Shown: positions 37,420-47,250, counted from the stretch's first letter. The stretch is DNA of 64,000 nucleotides from Sphingobacterium corticibacter (GCF_003076635.1 NZ_QDKG01000001.1:992001-1056000); one strand, 5' to 3'. Notes: generated by a model from the letters alone, not told the origin. Translations and numbers: made by a program.

Positions 37420-38319
37420 TTAAAATTTCAGGTGCATATCGTCAATCAAACGGGCTTTGATTAAATCGGAATTTTCGACCTGCAATGTTTGATGCCTGCC
37501 GCCGTTCTTCTCGAAAATCTCAATCAGCAGTACCTTATCATCGGCAATGGTAAACTGGTCTAACAGGAACACGTCTTGTTCGGTCGATTTTCCGGCAATA
37601 CCGTCCAATGGCTTGTAAGTTCTCAAAGGAGTTAAAGGGCGTTCCTGGACTACGGTGCGTTTGGCTACCTTTTTATCCACCACTTTGAAATTGATAAAAT
37701 CAATCTCGAAAGGGACATTGGTACGGTTTCTCAATTCCGTGTGGAAATAGTATTCGCCGTTGTGTATGTAAATGCCTTTGAGGATAAACTGGATGCCGAA
37801 ACTCTTAGCCCCGATATGCTTTACAATGCGCTTATCTTTCTTGTAAATGGTTTCCAGTAGCAAGCCTGCCAGTGATGGCGAATTGTTGCCCAGTTCTTCA
37901 AAAAGCACATCGTTACCGTTGGTTCTGTCAACCGCTTTTTGCATAGTGAGCAGGTCATAACTCAATGCTTCCGGATAGGAACTGTAATACACATTAAAGC
38001 TGTAAAAACGCCCGTCATTGGTAATTACGGAAAAATTGGTTTCCGGCTCAAAGTTCCTTACGGATGCTTTTACACGCAACACGTTTTCCGCATCTTCGGC
38101 TTTCCCTGCTATCAGGTATTCGCTGCCTAAATCCACGTAGCGAATGGCAGTCGGGAAAATCAGGTGCGAAGTTTTATCGTAGGTAACTTCCATACGGTAC
38201 GGTTCTATCTTGCCCAGGGCAAGCGGTGTTTTTACAGTTGCACTATCCTGTGCATAAGTTGTTACGGCAAAGCCAAGTATGAGGGCTATAGCCCAAAAGG
38301 TTTTTAAATGATTTTTCAT
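37420..38319 (-). CDS. traN: Conjugative transfer protein TraN (VirB9-like)
   Basis: 299 residues with a signal peptide ending ...TTYAQ. Beta-rich segments such as TKTSHLIFPTAIRYVDLGSEY minus its first residues (family opening YDKTSHLIFPTAIRYVDLGS) are diagnostic of Bacteroidetes TraN. It is thought to be the VirB9-type outer-membrane core component of the type IV secretion channel. Conserved order traM-traN-traO is kept. Confidence 0.9.
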   Translation of the reverse strand: MKNHLKTFWAIALILGFAVTTYAQDSATVKTPLALGKIEPYRMEVTYDKTSHLIFPTAIRYVDLGSEYLIAGKAEDAENVLRVKASVRNFEPETNFSVITNDGRFYSFNVYYSSYPEALSYDLLTMQKAVDRTNGNDVLFEELGNNSPSLAGLLLETIYKKDKRIVKHIGAKSFGIQFILKGIYIHNGEYYFHTELRNRTNVPFEIDFINFKVVDKKVAKRTVVQERPLTPLRTYKPLDGIAGKSTEQDVFLLDQFTIADDKVLLIEIFEKNGGRHQTLQVENSDLIKARLIDDMHLKF

Positions 38320-38344
38320 TGTCTTTAAATATTTGAATTGAACA

Positions 38345-39685
38345 TTATTTTTTCGATACGAGGAAGACCTGATAGCCCGCTTTCAGCGTAACCTTTGGCG
38401 TTCTCACTTTCTTGGCGAAGTAGCCCGAAATACCCTGAACCACGCCACGGCTTAGGTCTGCGGCAACCTGCTGTCCGGCATTCTGAGTGAGCATTACGCT
38501 TGTTCCTCCAGTCTGGCTCATATTGCCTGCCATTTCGGTAAGTGCATTCATTTCCGGCGAATAAGGCACGTACAAGCCTTGCTGTCCGTCCAAATCGTAA
38601 ATGGTTATATCTACCGGGATGATGTTGCCCTCCAGTTCTACGGAGGTAACTTTTAATTGTAGTCTGCCATTCTGAAATTTGGCATTAGCCGTTACAATCG
38701 TTCCTTTGGGGATGGTACGTTGCGGGGTTTTGGCAGGTTCTAACAAACGTAGCCTTACACCCGTTTCGCCAACTACCGTTTGGGCTTCGTGTACACAGGC
38801 TTTGATACTGTTTTTAGGCTGTACAGCCTGCTCGATAGAACCTGCGGTATAGAACCCACGGTTTTTTGTTTGGCTCCAATCGGCAGCAAAGGCACTGTCC
38901 GATGGTTCACGGTACAAGGCTGATACAATGTTCTTTCTTGTTGGTGTGAACGATACAAATTGCTCTTTTTGATTTGCACCTGCAGCACCCGGAGCAGCAC
39001 CATTGGCAGGAGCAGCGTTTCCGGTATTGGCATTTTGCGGAAGATACTTTGCAGCCATTTCATAAGATTTCTCCATTAGTTTGAGTTGGTCGTCAACGGT
39101 GGCCACAGGTGGCACATCTTTTTCCGACAACTTTGCTTTCAGTTCGTCCACCTGCTTGCGCAGTTCCATTGTTTCAGCATTGTCATTATTATAAAATGAA
39201 CCCAATGTGCTTTGTGCATTACGGTAGCTGTTCAATGCAGAATTGCCGTTTCTTCCTGAATTTCTGCCACCACTGCCAAAGCCGTTGCTTTCCTCATCTT
39301 CTTCAGGCAAACCTTTTTCATTGTCAGCAGATGCAGTGTCTTCCGTATTCCAATAATCAGAAAGCGTGGTCAGTGCATTGCGCTTTTCCTGCTCTTTACG
39401 TTCAAGCATTTCCTGCTCATACGCCTTGCCTTTATCGGCAGGCATTCCCGGTTCGGTAGCCTGCGGCACGGCATCGTTCAGCCCGATATTTTCGACCGCT
39501 TTTTTATCTTTCGACGGTTTAAATATGAGGTACATACAGCCGAGAAATACCACGCCCATCAAAAGGAATATGATTGGCTTTTTGAGCTTTTCCTTATTAC
39601 CCTTTTTATTATCGGGCAGATTTGATGCTGTGTTATGGTCTTCTCCCTCCACGAGAAAGCTGACCCTTTTTTCATTTTCTTTCAT
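38345..39685 (-). CDS. traM: Conjugative transfer protein TraM (VirB10-like)
   Basis: 446 residues: a short cytoplasmic N-terminus, one membrane helix (KPIIFLLMGVVFLGCMYLIF), a long Gln/Asn/Ala-rich linker with a coiled coil (about 170-200) and a C-terminal VirB10-like domain (IEQAVQPKNSIKACVHEAQ, VTLKAGYQVFLVSKK). It bridges the inner and outer membrane parts of the channel. Its start overlaps the end of traL by 14 bp. Confidence 0.9.
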   Translation of the reverse strand: MKENEKRVSFLVEGEDHNTASNLPDNKKGNKEKLKKPIIFLLMGVVFLGCMYLIFKPSKDKKAVENIGLNDAVPQATEPGMPADKGKAYEQEMLERKEQEKRNALTTLSDYWNTEDTASADNEKGLPEEDEESNGFGSGGRNSGRNGNSALNSYRNAQSTLGSFYNNDNAETMELRKQVDELKAKLSEKDVPPVATVDDQLKLMEKSYEMAAKYLPQNANTGNAAPANGAAPGAAGANQKEQFVSFTPTRKNIVSALYREPSDSAFAADWSQTKNRGFYTAGSIEQAVQPKNSIKACVHEAQTVVGETGVRLRLLEPAKTPQRTIPKGTIVTANAKFQNGRLQLKVTSVELEGNIIPVDITIYDLDGQQGLYVPYSPEMNALTEMAGNMSQTGGTSVMLTQNAGQQVAADLSRGVVQGISGYFAKKVRTPKVTLKAGYQVFLVSKK

Positions 39686-39956
39686 AAATCTGATTTTTTA
39701 AAATTGTTGATACACTATCCTGCAACCTTGCAGGATTTTTACTTTTGAGGACAGGGTTCTCGATATGCTCAATGACCATATCGTTACCGGACTTTGAGGT
39801 ATCGTACATCACTTTGCCAATGACCGTTACGGTAAGCAGCAGATAACCCACAAAGAAGTACAGCGTATATCGGTGCTGTTTGCGTAAAGGCAACGCCCGC
39901 CAACGGTCGTCCAGCTTGTCAAAGTACCTGTCCATATTTGCTCTTAATTTTTTCAT
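39672..39956 (-). CDS. traL: Conjugative transfer protein TraL
   Basis: 94 residues (DUF3989): cytoplasmic basic N-terminus (WRALPLRKQHRYTLYF) and one membrane helix (FVGYLLLTVTVIGKVMY). It is a small inner-membrane component that lies just upstream of, and overlaps, traM. Confidence 0.85.
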   Translation of the reverse strand: MKKLRANMDRYFDKLDDRWRALPLRKQHRYTLYFFVGYLLLTVTVIGKVMYDTSKSGNDMVIEHIENPVLKSKNPARLQDSVSTILKNQIYERK

Positions 39957-39974
39957 AGCCTTACTATTTCTATG

Positions 39975-40403
39975 TTATAGCTTGAAACGCTTAGGACTTT
40001 TACCCGCCTGTTGCTTTGGCGCATCGTTGACCAGTGCGACCGCTTCCGTTAATTTGGGTGCGGACATTACGGAAAGGTTTGCCAGTTCCGATTTTTTGAG
40101 CAGTTGTCCAAAGCCGTCTTTCTTTGCTACCTCCATACGGCTCAATGAGAATTTGCCGTTCAGGTACTTTACCCACATACTGCATTCTACACGGGGCTTG
40201 TCATCGCCCGACCATTGCAGGTAGCCTGTCAGCAGTAAGTCCTGCTTTGGCAAAGTGTCTGCACCTTTTTGGCAACTTTCGAGGTATTCGCTGATACTGT
40301 CTTTCAGCTTTCCGGCATACGCTCCCTGCGTATGGAAATACCCGTTGTATCCTTTGTCCGTAAGGATTTTTGCGAACGTGCTTAAATCTGATAATGCTTC
40401 CAT
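39975..40403 (-). CDS. Conserved tra-operon protein of unknown function (between traK and traL)
   Basis: 142 residues, no signal peptide or membrane helix. Sequence is mixed alpha/beta, with an amphipathic start (LSDLSTFAKILTDKGYNGYF) and a basic C-terminal tail (APKQQAGKSPKRFKL). CTnDOT has no gene at this position as I recall it. Tight spacing (11-18 bp) on both sides shows it is part of the operon. A cytoplasmic accessory role is a guess. Confidence 0.7.
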   Translation of the reverse strand: MEALSDLSTFAKILTDKGYNGYFHTQGAYAGKLKDSISEYLESCQKGADTLPKQDLLLTGYLQWSGDDKPRVECSMWVKYLNGKFSLSRMEVAKKDGFGQLLKKSELANLSVMSAPKLTEAVALVNDAPKQQAGKSPKRFKL

Positions 40404-40414
40404 AAGATTGTTTT

Positions 40415-41038
40415 TTAGCGTTCGATGACCTCTATATCCTTGTTTTCCACGACTGCAAATTTTTCGATATTAAAGCCCTGCGGATTGTTGTCGGAACGAA
40501 CGGAGTTGACGAGATAGCAGGAAGTAATCAGGTTGCGCCTGGTTACGTTGCTTGACCGGATAATAAACTGTTTGGCGTAGGTGCGCACTGCATACGGGTA
40601 GTTGTCGAAATTGCACACGACACTATCCACCTCAATGCGTTGCTGCACGTTCCCCGAAATGATACGGCTGTAATAGCCCTTTTCCGACAAGTCTTTGTAG
40701 TAATCAAAAGCACTTTTATCGGCGAGGTTAAATGCCCTGCTCATATTGCTTTCGATAGCGTTCTTGTCGGGGGCAAGCGTAAAGAACAGTTCGTGAAATC
40801 TCCTTACGTGTTCCCTTGCTTCAACCGGGCGGTTGATGCTTGCATCCTGCGACAAGGCAAGCATCAGGGATTTACCGTTATCCAGTACATAGATTTTTTG
40901 GCGTTGTTCTTCTGCAAAGCGGTAGGAACGCCATACGGCGTAACCTACCACGCTGATGCAGAGAACCGCAAACAAAATGGCATATAATCTTATCTGCCTA
41001 AAGCTGTTTTCGATATTTCTTAGCGTTTTAAATTCCAT
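40415..41038 (-). CDS. traK: Conjugative transfer protein TraK (VirB8-like)
   Basis: 207 residues with the conserved TraK opening FKTLRNIENSFRQIRLYA, one membrane helix (AILFAVLCISVVGYAVW) and a periplasmic NTF2-like domain (FDYYKDLSEKGYYSRIISGN). This is the VirB8-type bitopic inner-membrane protein. Confidence 0.92.
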   Translation of the reverse strand: MEFKTLRNIENSFRQIRLYAILFAVLCISVVGYAVWRSYRFAEEQRQKIYVLDNGKSLMLALSQDASINRPVEAREHVRRFHELFFTLAPDKNAIESNMSRAFNLADKSAFDYYKDLSEKGYYSRIISGNVQQRIEVDSVVCNFDNYPYAVRTYAKQFIIRSSNVTRRNLITSCYLVNSVRSDNNPQGFNIEKFAVVENKDIEVIER

Positions 41039-41057
41039 TTTTTAGAATGATTAATGA

Positions 41058-42053
41058 TTATTTATTCATCAGTTTACCGCCGATGTTTCCAACTGTTGAA
41101 CCTGCGCCTGCTCCGGCGATATTTCCGGCTTTCATTGCTGTGGAGTTTACATTGCGGGTAAAGTTTCCTGCGCCTCCTGCTTGGATTACCCAACCTGTTA
41201 CCGTAGGGATAGTGAAGTACCCGATGATGCCGATAATCATAAAGATGATGTAAACGGTATTGCTCGTATCAGGTATATAGGTCGGGTCGGCAAGCATTGC
41301 GATATCCCGTTCTAAAATGAGGGATTGTATTCTTGCCAACATTGAGCTGAACAAATCCGAAACGGGAAGCCACAGGTAAACACTGACGTACCTCGTGAGC
41401 CATTGCGTAAGCGTGGACTGAAAGCCGTCCCATACGGAAATTGCAAAGGCAATTGGTCCGAGTATGGAGAGGACTATCAGGAAGAACGTTCGTATGGTAT
41501 CAATGACCAAAGCCGCCGCCTGAAAGAGTATTTCCAACAGATTGCGAAACCAATCCTTTATGGCTTTCTCTATCTTGTAGGCTTGCCTGTCCATATACAT
41601 ACCCGCCATTGTTCCAATGTCGGAGGGCGACCATCCCAGTTCGTCCAGTTTTTTATCAAACTCTTCGTCTGATACCATATAGGCGGTTTCGGGGTTCCTT
41701 ACCATTGCCTCGTATTCCAACTGGTCTTTCTGCTGTTGCAGCTTGTTCAGGTCAAGCACCTGGTCTTCGAGTATTTGGTGGGTTCCTACTACCACAGGGC
41801 TTAGTACCGCATTGATGGTTCCCAAAACAATGGTTGGAAAGAACATTATACAAAGCCCCAAAGCGAACGGGCGCAGCAAAGGGAACATATCAATAGGTTC
41901 GGCACGGCTTAAAGCCTGCCAAACCTTTAATGCCACATAGAACAATGCTCCCAATCCTGCCAAACCCTTAGCTACTGCCGCCATATCGCCTGCAAGCGGC
42001 ATCATATCATCATAAAGCGACCGCAGGAGTTCGTGAAGATTATCCCATTCCAT
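41058..42053 (-). CDS. traJ: Conjugative transfer protein TraJ (VirB6-like)
   Basis: 331 residues with several membrane helices (about 20-45, 65-95, 180-215 and 265-290). Segments MAAVAKGLAGLGALFYVALK and FPLLRPFALGLCIMFFP are characteristic of Bacteroidetes TraJ. The protein ends in a Gly-rich tail. It is the polytopic inner-membrane channel component. Confidence 0.92.
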   Translation of the reverse strand: MEWDNLHELLRSLYDDMMPLAGDMAAVAKGLAGLGALFYVALKVWQALSRAEPIDMFPLLRPFALGLCIMFFPTIVLGTINAVLSPVVVGTHQILEDQVLDLNKLQQQKDQLEYEAMVRNPETAYMVSDEEFDKKLDELGWSPSDIGTMAGMYMDRQAYKIEKAIKDWFRNLLEILFQAAALVIDTIRTFFLIVLSILGPIAFAISVWDGFQSTLTQWLTRYVSVYLWLPVSDLFSSMLARIQSLILERDIAMLADPTYIPDTSNTVYIIFMIIGIIGYFTIPTVTGWVIQAGGAGNFTRNVNSTAMKAGNIAGAGAGSTVGNIGGKLMNK

Positions 42054-42056
42054 AGT

Positions 42057-42689
42057 TTACCAGTATTTTTGGTTAGCAGTTCCGTAGAGTTCAAGCACTC
42101 TTTGGGCATCGTTTTTCTTTTTCGCTCTTAGGTAGCTTACAGAAATGTTTTTATTGGTATAGTAGCGTACAAGGCTGTGGTAATCCTTTACCTCTTTGTA
42201 CACACGGTCAATCACATCCATACGCTCTTTGTCATTGAGAGAAAGGCTTGAAGAGGTTATAATCTGCTTCAATTCTTTCAGCAGTTCGGTACTTTCATTG
42301 AGCAATGCCGAATAACCATTACCGATAGCGACCAATTCCTGCGGTGTGAAATTTGGGTCGTTCATCATCTTGCCAAAATTCTGCACGTACATTTCGGACA
42401 CATCGCCTACCAACAATACCGTTTGTTGCACCTTGCGGGCATCTTTCACAAGGTTGTTGATAGCTTTCAGCTTATCGTAATATTCCTTGCCCTGGTCGTA
42501 CACTTTCTTCACTTCGTTGAAGTTTTTTATCACATTGCTCACGGTCGAAGAAGTCTGTATGATTTCGTTCGCAGAGTTGATAATCCCTGAAGCCAAATTT
42601 GCGGGGTCGGTTACAACCCACTGGGCTTTTGCTGACGGTGCTACGGCGAGCATCAGTGCCGTACACACCAGATACAATACTTTTTTCAT
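42057..42689 (-). CDS. traI: Conjugative transfer protein TraI (DUF4141)
   Basis: 210 residues with signal peptide (VCTALMLAVAPSAKAQ). The mature part is helical, with WVVTDPANLASGIINSANE typical of DUF4141, comparable in position and topology to VirB5-type minor pilus proteins. It sits 3 bp before traJ. Confidence 0.9.
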   Translation of the reverse strand: MKKVLYLVCTALMLAVAPSAKAQWVVTDPANLASGIINSANEIIQTSSTVSNVIKNFNEVKKVYDQGKEYYDKLKAINNLVKDARKVQQTVLLVGDVSEMYVQNFGKMMNDPNFTPQELVAIGNGYSALLNESTELLKELKQIITSSSLSLNDKERMDVIDRVYKEVKDYHSLVRYYTNKNISVSYLRAKKKNDAQRVLELYGTANQKYW

Positions 42690-42717
42690 TGTTTCTGAAT
42701 TTTTAAATTGTTAATGA

Positions 42718-45222
42718 CTATTGATTTGAATTGTCCCGCCTTTGCATTGCTATATGCTTAATGGCGAGTTCTACATTGCCGTCCAGTTCAGCAGCAAGCT
42801 GCATCACTTCCATTTTTTCGGTTTCTTCGGTCGTATAGGCGAGGTATTCCTCCAAACTAACTTCGGTGGCATAGACTGCCGAGTGCGTACCACCTAAGCC
42901 AATCCAAACCTCTTTGTAAAGTCGGCTTGCATCGTTGTTCATATTGATGGAAAGTACCTGCCCTTTCTCTTTGTCCGTAAGCCCCAACATTGCCTGTATA
43001 TCATCAAACTTGTTCATATACTTGCGTTGGTCAAGCAGGATTTTACAGTCGGAGTTGTTGATGATACTTTCTTTCACAATGGGCGACTGGATGATGTCAT
43101 CGACCTCTTGCGTTACTACAATCGCCTCCCCGAAGAATTTGCGGACGGTCTTAAATAAATACTTGATGTATTCTGCCATTCCCTCTTTGGCAATGGCTTT
43201 CCACGCTTCTTCAATCAGGATGAGTTTGCGAATACCTTTCAGTCGGCGCATCTTGTTGATGAACACCTCCATAATAATGATGGTCACAATGGGAAAGAGG
43301 ATTTTGTGGTCTTTAATCGCATCAATTTCAAACACGATAAAGCGTTTGGAAAGCAGGTCTAACTGCTTGTCGGAGTTCAGCAGGTAATCGTATTCTCCAC
43401 CCTTATAATAGGGTTCGAGTACGTTCAAGAAGTTGGCAATGTCAAAGTCTTTTTCCCTAACCTGCTTTTCCTCCAATACCTTGCGGTAGTCGCCTTTTAC
43501 ATACTCATAAAAACCATTGAATGACGGGTAAACATCTTGCTGTTTGATACGTTCGATATAACCGCTTACAGCATTGGAAAGGGCAACTTCTTCAGAACGG
43601 GTTGGCGGTTCATCATCCCGTTTCCATAAGGTCAGTATCAAAGTCTTGACACTTTCCCGCTTTTCAATGTCGAACACGCCGTCATCGGTATAGAATGGGT
43701 TAAAAGCAATCGGGTTATCTTCCGTATAGGTGAAGTAAACACCGTCTTCGCCTTTGGTCTTTCCTTTGATGAGTTCGCATAAGCCCTGATAAGAGTTACC
43801 TGTATCTACGAGCAGTACGTGTGCGCCCTGTTCGTAATACTGCCGTACCATATGGTTTGTGAAAAATGATTTACCCGAACCTGACGGACCAAGTATGAAC
43901 TTGTTCCGGTTCGTGATGATACCACGCTTCATCGGCAGGTCAGAAATATCCAAATGGATAGGTTTTCCCGTAAGCCTGTCAGCCATCTTGATACCGAACG
44001 GCGAGGGCGAATTGTGGTAGTTGGTTTCTTCCGTAAAGAAGCACAGTGCAGGTTCGATAAAAGTGTAAAAACTTTCCTCACTGGGGAAGTCGCCCGCATT
44101 GCCCGGCATTCCTGCCCAATACAATGTGGCTACGTCCGTCGTGTTGTGCCGGGGCTTACACTCCATCAGTGCCAACGCACTACCGCAATCGTTCTTTAAC
44201 TGTTTCAGTTCCGCAGGGTCTTCCGACCACGCCATAATGTTGAAGTGCGCACGGATTGAGGACAGCCCGAAGCTGTGGGCTTCGTTCAGGTACTTTTCTA
44301 TCCACTCTTTGTTGATTTGGTTGGCACGGCTGTACCTTGCCAGTGAGTGCATATTCCTTGCGGACTTCTCAAACTTTTGCAGGTTGTCTTCGCTGTTATC
44401 CAAGAAAATGTACTGGTTGTAGATGTGGTTGCAGCTTAACAGCAAGCCCACAGGTGCGGCGAATGATAGACGGCAGTCGCTACGGTCGGTTGATAGCTTT
44501 TCAAAACGGGTATCTGCCGATACCGTTCCGGGCAGGTCGTCCGTGTCTGAAAGGGTATGCAGGCTTAACCTTTTGTTACCTATGCGCACTTCTTCGTTTC
44601 CAAGTGCGATGTCCTGCATTGGTGTTCCGGCTCCCCTCGATAACGTTAGGTACTGTTCCAGTAATCCCTGTGTATCTTCCGTTCCGATGATTTCATCTTC
44701 GGTCAGGCGTTTCAGGGTTACAAAACCGCTATCGTTCACGATACGCTCAAACTGGGCGACCGCCTCCATAAAGCGGTGTATCGTTTCCTTGTTCCTGATT
44801 TCCTTTGGTATCAGCGTACCTTTACAAAGCGAACTAAAGTTGCTTTGCATCTGCATTCTTTCCTTAGTAGTCTTCGTCAGGAACAGGTAGCAATAATGGT
44901 TCAGGAACGGTCGCTCGTTGAAATGGCGTTGGTAAGACTTCGATAAAAAACTCTGGTCTTCTATTGCCAAATCGGGCGCATAGCTTTCCTTGATGTACCA
45001 ATCCTGTTTGTGAATGACCGTAAAATCAGGCAGGGTTTTAATCGCCTTGTGCCAGGCGGAGTGTATGGCTTCGTATTCCGCAGAAGCGACCGTGAACAGT
45101 TCCGGCAAACGCACTTCAAAGCAGGCGGTAATGTCCGCATCTTTGGATAAGATGCAGTTGTTCTCTACTGCCAGCAATGGAAATTTGTTTTCCAGTGTGG
45201 TGGTCTTTGCTACATTTCTCAT
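42718..45222 (-). CDS. traG: Conjugation ATPase TraG (VirB4 family)
   Basis: 834 residues. Walker A is ILGPSGSGKSFFTNH near residue 450 and Walker B is KLILIEEAWKAIAKEGM near residue 680, followed by VVTQEVDDI. The N-terminal half holds the CagE/TrbE-like domain. It powers assembly and transport by the type IV secretion machine at the inner membrane. The start overlaps the traF stop by 4 bp. Confidence 0.95.
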   Translation of the reverse strand: MRNVAKTTTLENKFPLLAVENNCILSKDADITACFEVRLPELFTVASAEYEAIHSAWHKAIKTLPDFTVIHKQDWYIKESYAPDLAIEDQSFLSKSYQRHFNERPFLNHYCYLFLTKTTKERMQMQSNFSSLCKGTLIPKEIRNKETIHRFMEAVAQFERIVNDSGFVTLKRLTEDEIIGTEDTQGLLEQYLTLSRGAGTPMQDIALGNEEVRIGNKRLSLHTLSDTDDLPGTVSADTRFEKLSTDRSDCRLSFAAPVGLLLSCNHIYNQYIFLDNSEDNLQKFEKSARNMHSLARYSRANQINKEWIEKYLNEAHSFGLSSIRAHFNIMAWSEDPAELKQLKNDCGSALALMECKPRHNTTDVATLYWAGMPGNAGDFPSEESFYTFIEPALCFFTEETNYHNSPSPFGIKMADRLTGKPIHLDISDLPMKRGIITNRNKFILGPSGSGKSFFTNHMVRQYYEQGAHVLLVDTGNSYQGLCELIKGKTKGEDGVYFTYTEDNPIAFNPFYTDDGVFDIEKRESVKTLILTLWKRDDEPPTRSEEVALSNAVSGYIERIKQQDVYPSFNGFYEYVKGDYRKVLEEKQVREKDFDIANFLNVLEPYYKGGEYDYLLNSDKQLDLLSKRFIVFEIDAIKDHKILFPIVTIIIMEVFINKMRRLKGIRKLILIEEAWKAIAKEGMAEYIKYLFKTVRKFFGEAIVVTQEVDDIIQSPIVKESIINNSDCKILLDQRKYMNKFDDIQAMLGLTDKEKGQVLSINMNNDASRLYKEVWIGLGGTHSAVYATEVSLEEYLAYTTEETEKMEVMQLAAELDGNVELAIKHIAMQRRDNSNQ

Positions 45223-45548
45223 ACGGCATTCTGTTTAGGTGTGAATTTTAAATAGCGGTGTACAGGCTTGCGGCAGATGATGTAGCGGGGATGCCTTTTG
45301 TTGGCTGCAATTTTCATCAGCCCGTGTTCGCCGTACTTCCTGTTCAGCGAAAAGGTCTGCCATACGATGAGCGAAGCACCGCCTGCTCCGAGGAACAGGC
45401 AGATGTAAGAGTTTACGCCTGCCATATACAGTATCATCACGAGGATAAGTGTACCGAGCAGCCCGCCTGCGAAAATGAACAGGTACTGTGCTTTCAGCCC
45501 TTTAAATTCCACCGTTCTGCCGATGCCTTTGTTGATGTTGTAATTCAT
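45219..45548 (-). CDS. traF: Conjugative transfer protein TraF (DUF4133, VirB3-like)
   Basis: 109 residues, beginning MNYNINKGIGRTVEFKGLKA, the hallmark of DUF4133, followed by two adjacent membrane helices (FIFAGGLLGTLILVMIL and YICLFLGAGGASLIVW). ATG 45548 is used because the family begins there; an earlier in-frame start would overlap traE. Confidence 0.92.
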   Translation of the reverse strand: MNYNINKGIGRTVEFKGLKAQYLFIFAGGLLGTLILVMILYMAGVNSYICLFLGAGGASLIVWQTFSLNRKYGEHGLMKIAANKRHPRYIICRKPVHRYLKFTPKQNAV

Positions 45549-45559
45549 AAGGCAAAGGA

Positions 45560-45865
45560 TTAAAGGAAGAATGAGCGCAGGATGGTAGCCGCAACAATCA
45601 AGAAGATACACGCACCGAACCAAGAAGCTGCGGTCTTGCTCGTGTCAGGGTCGCCGGAACTGAATTTGTTGTACACCTTAACGCCCCCGATTAACCCGAC
45701 TACCGCACCGATGGCGTAGATTAATTGCGTTGCGGGGTCGAAATAACTTGTTACCATTTGCGTAGCTTCGTTGATACCCGCCGAGCCGTTTCCCTGTGCG
45801 AACGCACCAATTCCTGACAGCATTGCCACGGCTGCCAGCAAAACTTTTTTTCTCTGTTTTTCCAT
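45560..45865 (-). CDS. traE: Conjugative transfer protein TraE (DUF4134, VirB2-like)
   Basis: 101 residues: a cleavable signal peptide (VAMLSGIGAFAQ) and two hydrophobic helices separated by a basic loop (YNKFSSGDPDTSK), the layout of VirB2-type pilins. It is the first gene of the traE-traQ unit. A GGC decamer array lies about 90 bp upstream. In CTnDOT traE follows traD directly; here about 8 kb of defence genes lie between them. Confidence 0.9.
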   Translation of the reverse strand: MEKQRKKVLLAAVAMLSGIGAFAQGNGSAGINEATQMVTSYFDPATQLIYAIGAVVGLIGGVKVYNKFSSGDPDTSKTAASWFGACIFLIVAATILRSFFL

Positions 45866-45955
45866 AATTGAAACACATTATTTGTTGTTATTATCCCACA
45901 CCTTGTGGGCTTTCAGGACAAAAGTGTTTCAGAAAATGAGGTGGTCTAACAAATT

Positions 45956-45998
45956 GGCAGTCAGAGGAATTGTTTGGCGTTGAGTGGCAGTATTAGGA
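45956..45998 (+). repeat. GGC decamer array, site 2 (before traE)
   Basis: GGC, GGA, GGC, GGC, GGA at 45956, 45966, 45976, 45986 and 45996: five triplets exactly 10 bp apart. The core TTTGGCGTTGAGTGGCAGTA is nearly the same as at sites 1 and 3. Confidence 0.75.
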
Positions 45999-46046
45999 GG
46001 CGTTTTTATAACTTAGCCACATATTTATTTTTAATAAGCTAACACT

Positions 46047-47183
46047 ATGATTGATTTTGAAATAGCCGAAATTGAGGCTGCTAATCAATTTGCCCGATTG
46101 CTAAATCCAAGGGTAGATTTTACAACACCATATACATTCTATTATGATGAAACCAATAATATCAAAACATTCTATGTAAGAGAAAACGATTTCAATTATA
46201 CTTTTACGGCAAACTTCGTTTTGGGAGGACTTTTACATCAAGGAGCAGTACCCGATGTACAGCCATTGATAGATAGTTTTAAATTGCAGAAAACAGTCAA
46301 GGAAGTGAAATTCAAACATATCGCATTTGGAGATTTTCTTGATTGTCTAAAATCCCAGAAGTTGAACCTCTTCTTTCGCTTTCTAAAGGATAGCGATCTT
46401 TACGTCCATTATTCTAGTTTAAATATTCTTTACTGGTCTGTAGTTGATATCGTAGACTCTGCTATAATGAATTCTGACGCGGCTATGCAATTGGGGCATG
46501 GATTTGACAATCGACTGAAGAATGACTTGTACAAACTCTGTCGTTTTGAAATAGATGCCGTTATTCAGCTTTTTTATGGTTTCGAATATCCTAATGTTAA
46601 ACCTGAGAATATTGGTAATTTCATAGAAGCACTGAGCAATCTTTTTGAGCCATATCTTCCGATACCAGAATTTCATTTTGGGTTGGAATCTTTACGGCAG
46701 ATATTGAAAGAGTCTAAAAAGAAAGGTGAATTAGCTTTTGTTATGAATGAAAAAAATTATATTCTGCTAGCAGATCTAACACATTTTTACCTTAGACCTA
46801 TTTATACTTTCAAAAATTCAACTCATATATTTGATAATGAAGATTCCATCCAAGAAGATTTGAATGGCTACAGAATGCTAGATAAAGGAGTGGAGTTTAA
46901 AAACTATTGGTTTGTCGATTCTCAGGATAGCCAATTGACACAACTATCGGATATTTTCGTCGGTTTCATGGGTAAATATACCAATTACAGGAATACTCAC
47001 AGTATGGATGAGATTAAAGCAGATATCGATTCTTTCTCAGCGCTACAATTAGAAAACATGAAGCTATTTATTGATATTATTAATAAATCAGACCAGAAAA
47101 ATCCTGCCTTTCTACACGCAACAGATAGTTATGAAGAGGTAATGAAATTTGGGGAACTATGCGAAATTATTGCAGGAAAATAA
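46047..47183 (+). CDS. DUF3800-like protein (RNase H-like fold)
   Basis: 378 residues. TFYYDETNNIKTFYV near residue 30 resembles the DES/DET start of DUF3800 proteins, and the C-terminal LTQLSDIFVGFMGKYTNY resembles their closing helix with a conserved Asp. This suggests an RNase H-like fold with a possible nuclease site. DUF3800 proteins occur in mobile elements and defence loci. It is very AT-rich and points opposite to traE and to the ubiquitin-like operon, so it is an independent cargo gene. Confidence 0.65.
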   Translation: MIDFEIAEIEAANQFARLLNPRVDFTTPYTFYYDETNNIKTFYVRENDFNYTFTANFVLGGLLHQGAVPDVQPLIDSFKLQKTVKEVKFKHIAFGDFLDCLKSQKLNLFFRFLKDSDLYVHYSSLNILYWSVVDIVDSAIMNSDAAMQLGHGFDNRLKNDLYKLCRFEIDAVIQLFYGFEYPNVKPENIGNFIEALSNLFEPYLPIPEFHFGLESLRQILKESKKKGELAFVMNEKNYILLADLTHFYLRPIYTFKNSTHIFDNEDSIQEDLNGYRMLDKGVEFKNYWFVDSQDSQLTQLSDIFVGFMGKYTNYRNTHSMDEIKADIDSFSALQLENMKLFIDIINKSDQKNPAFLHATDSYEEVMKFGELCEIIAGK

Positions 47184-47222
47184 CCTTAATTAGTATTATA
47201 TAAGCAGAAGATAATAAATGAA

Positions 47223-47250
47223 TAAAGCCGAAGAATTACCTTCGGCTTTA
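47223..47250. terminator. Bidirectional terminator between the DUF3800 gene and the Ubl operon
   Basis: 11-bp perfect stem TAAAGCCGAAG with its complement, 6-nt loop, between two convergent genes. Confidence 0.85.
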
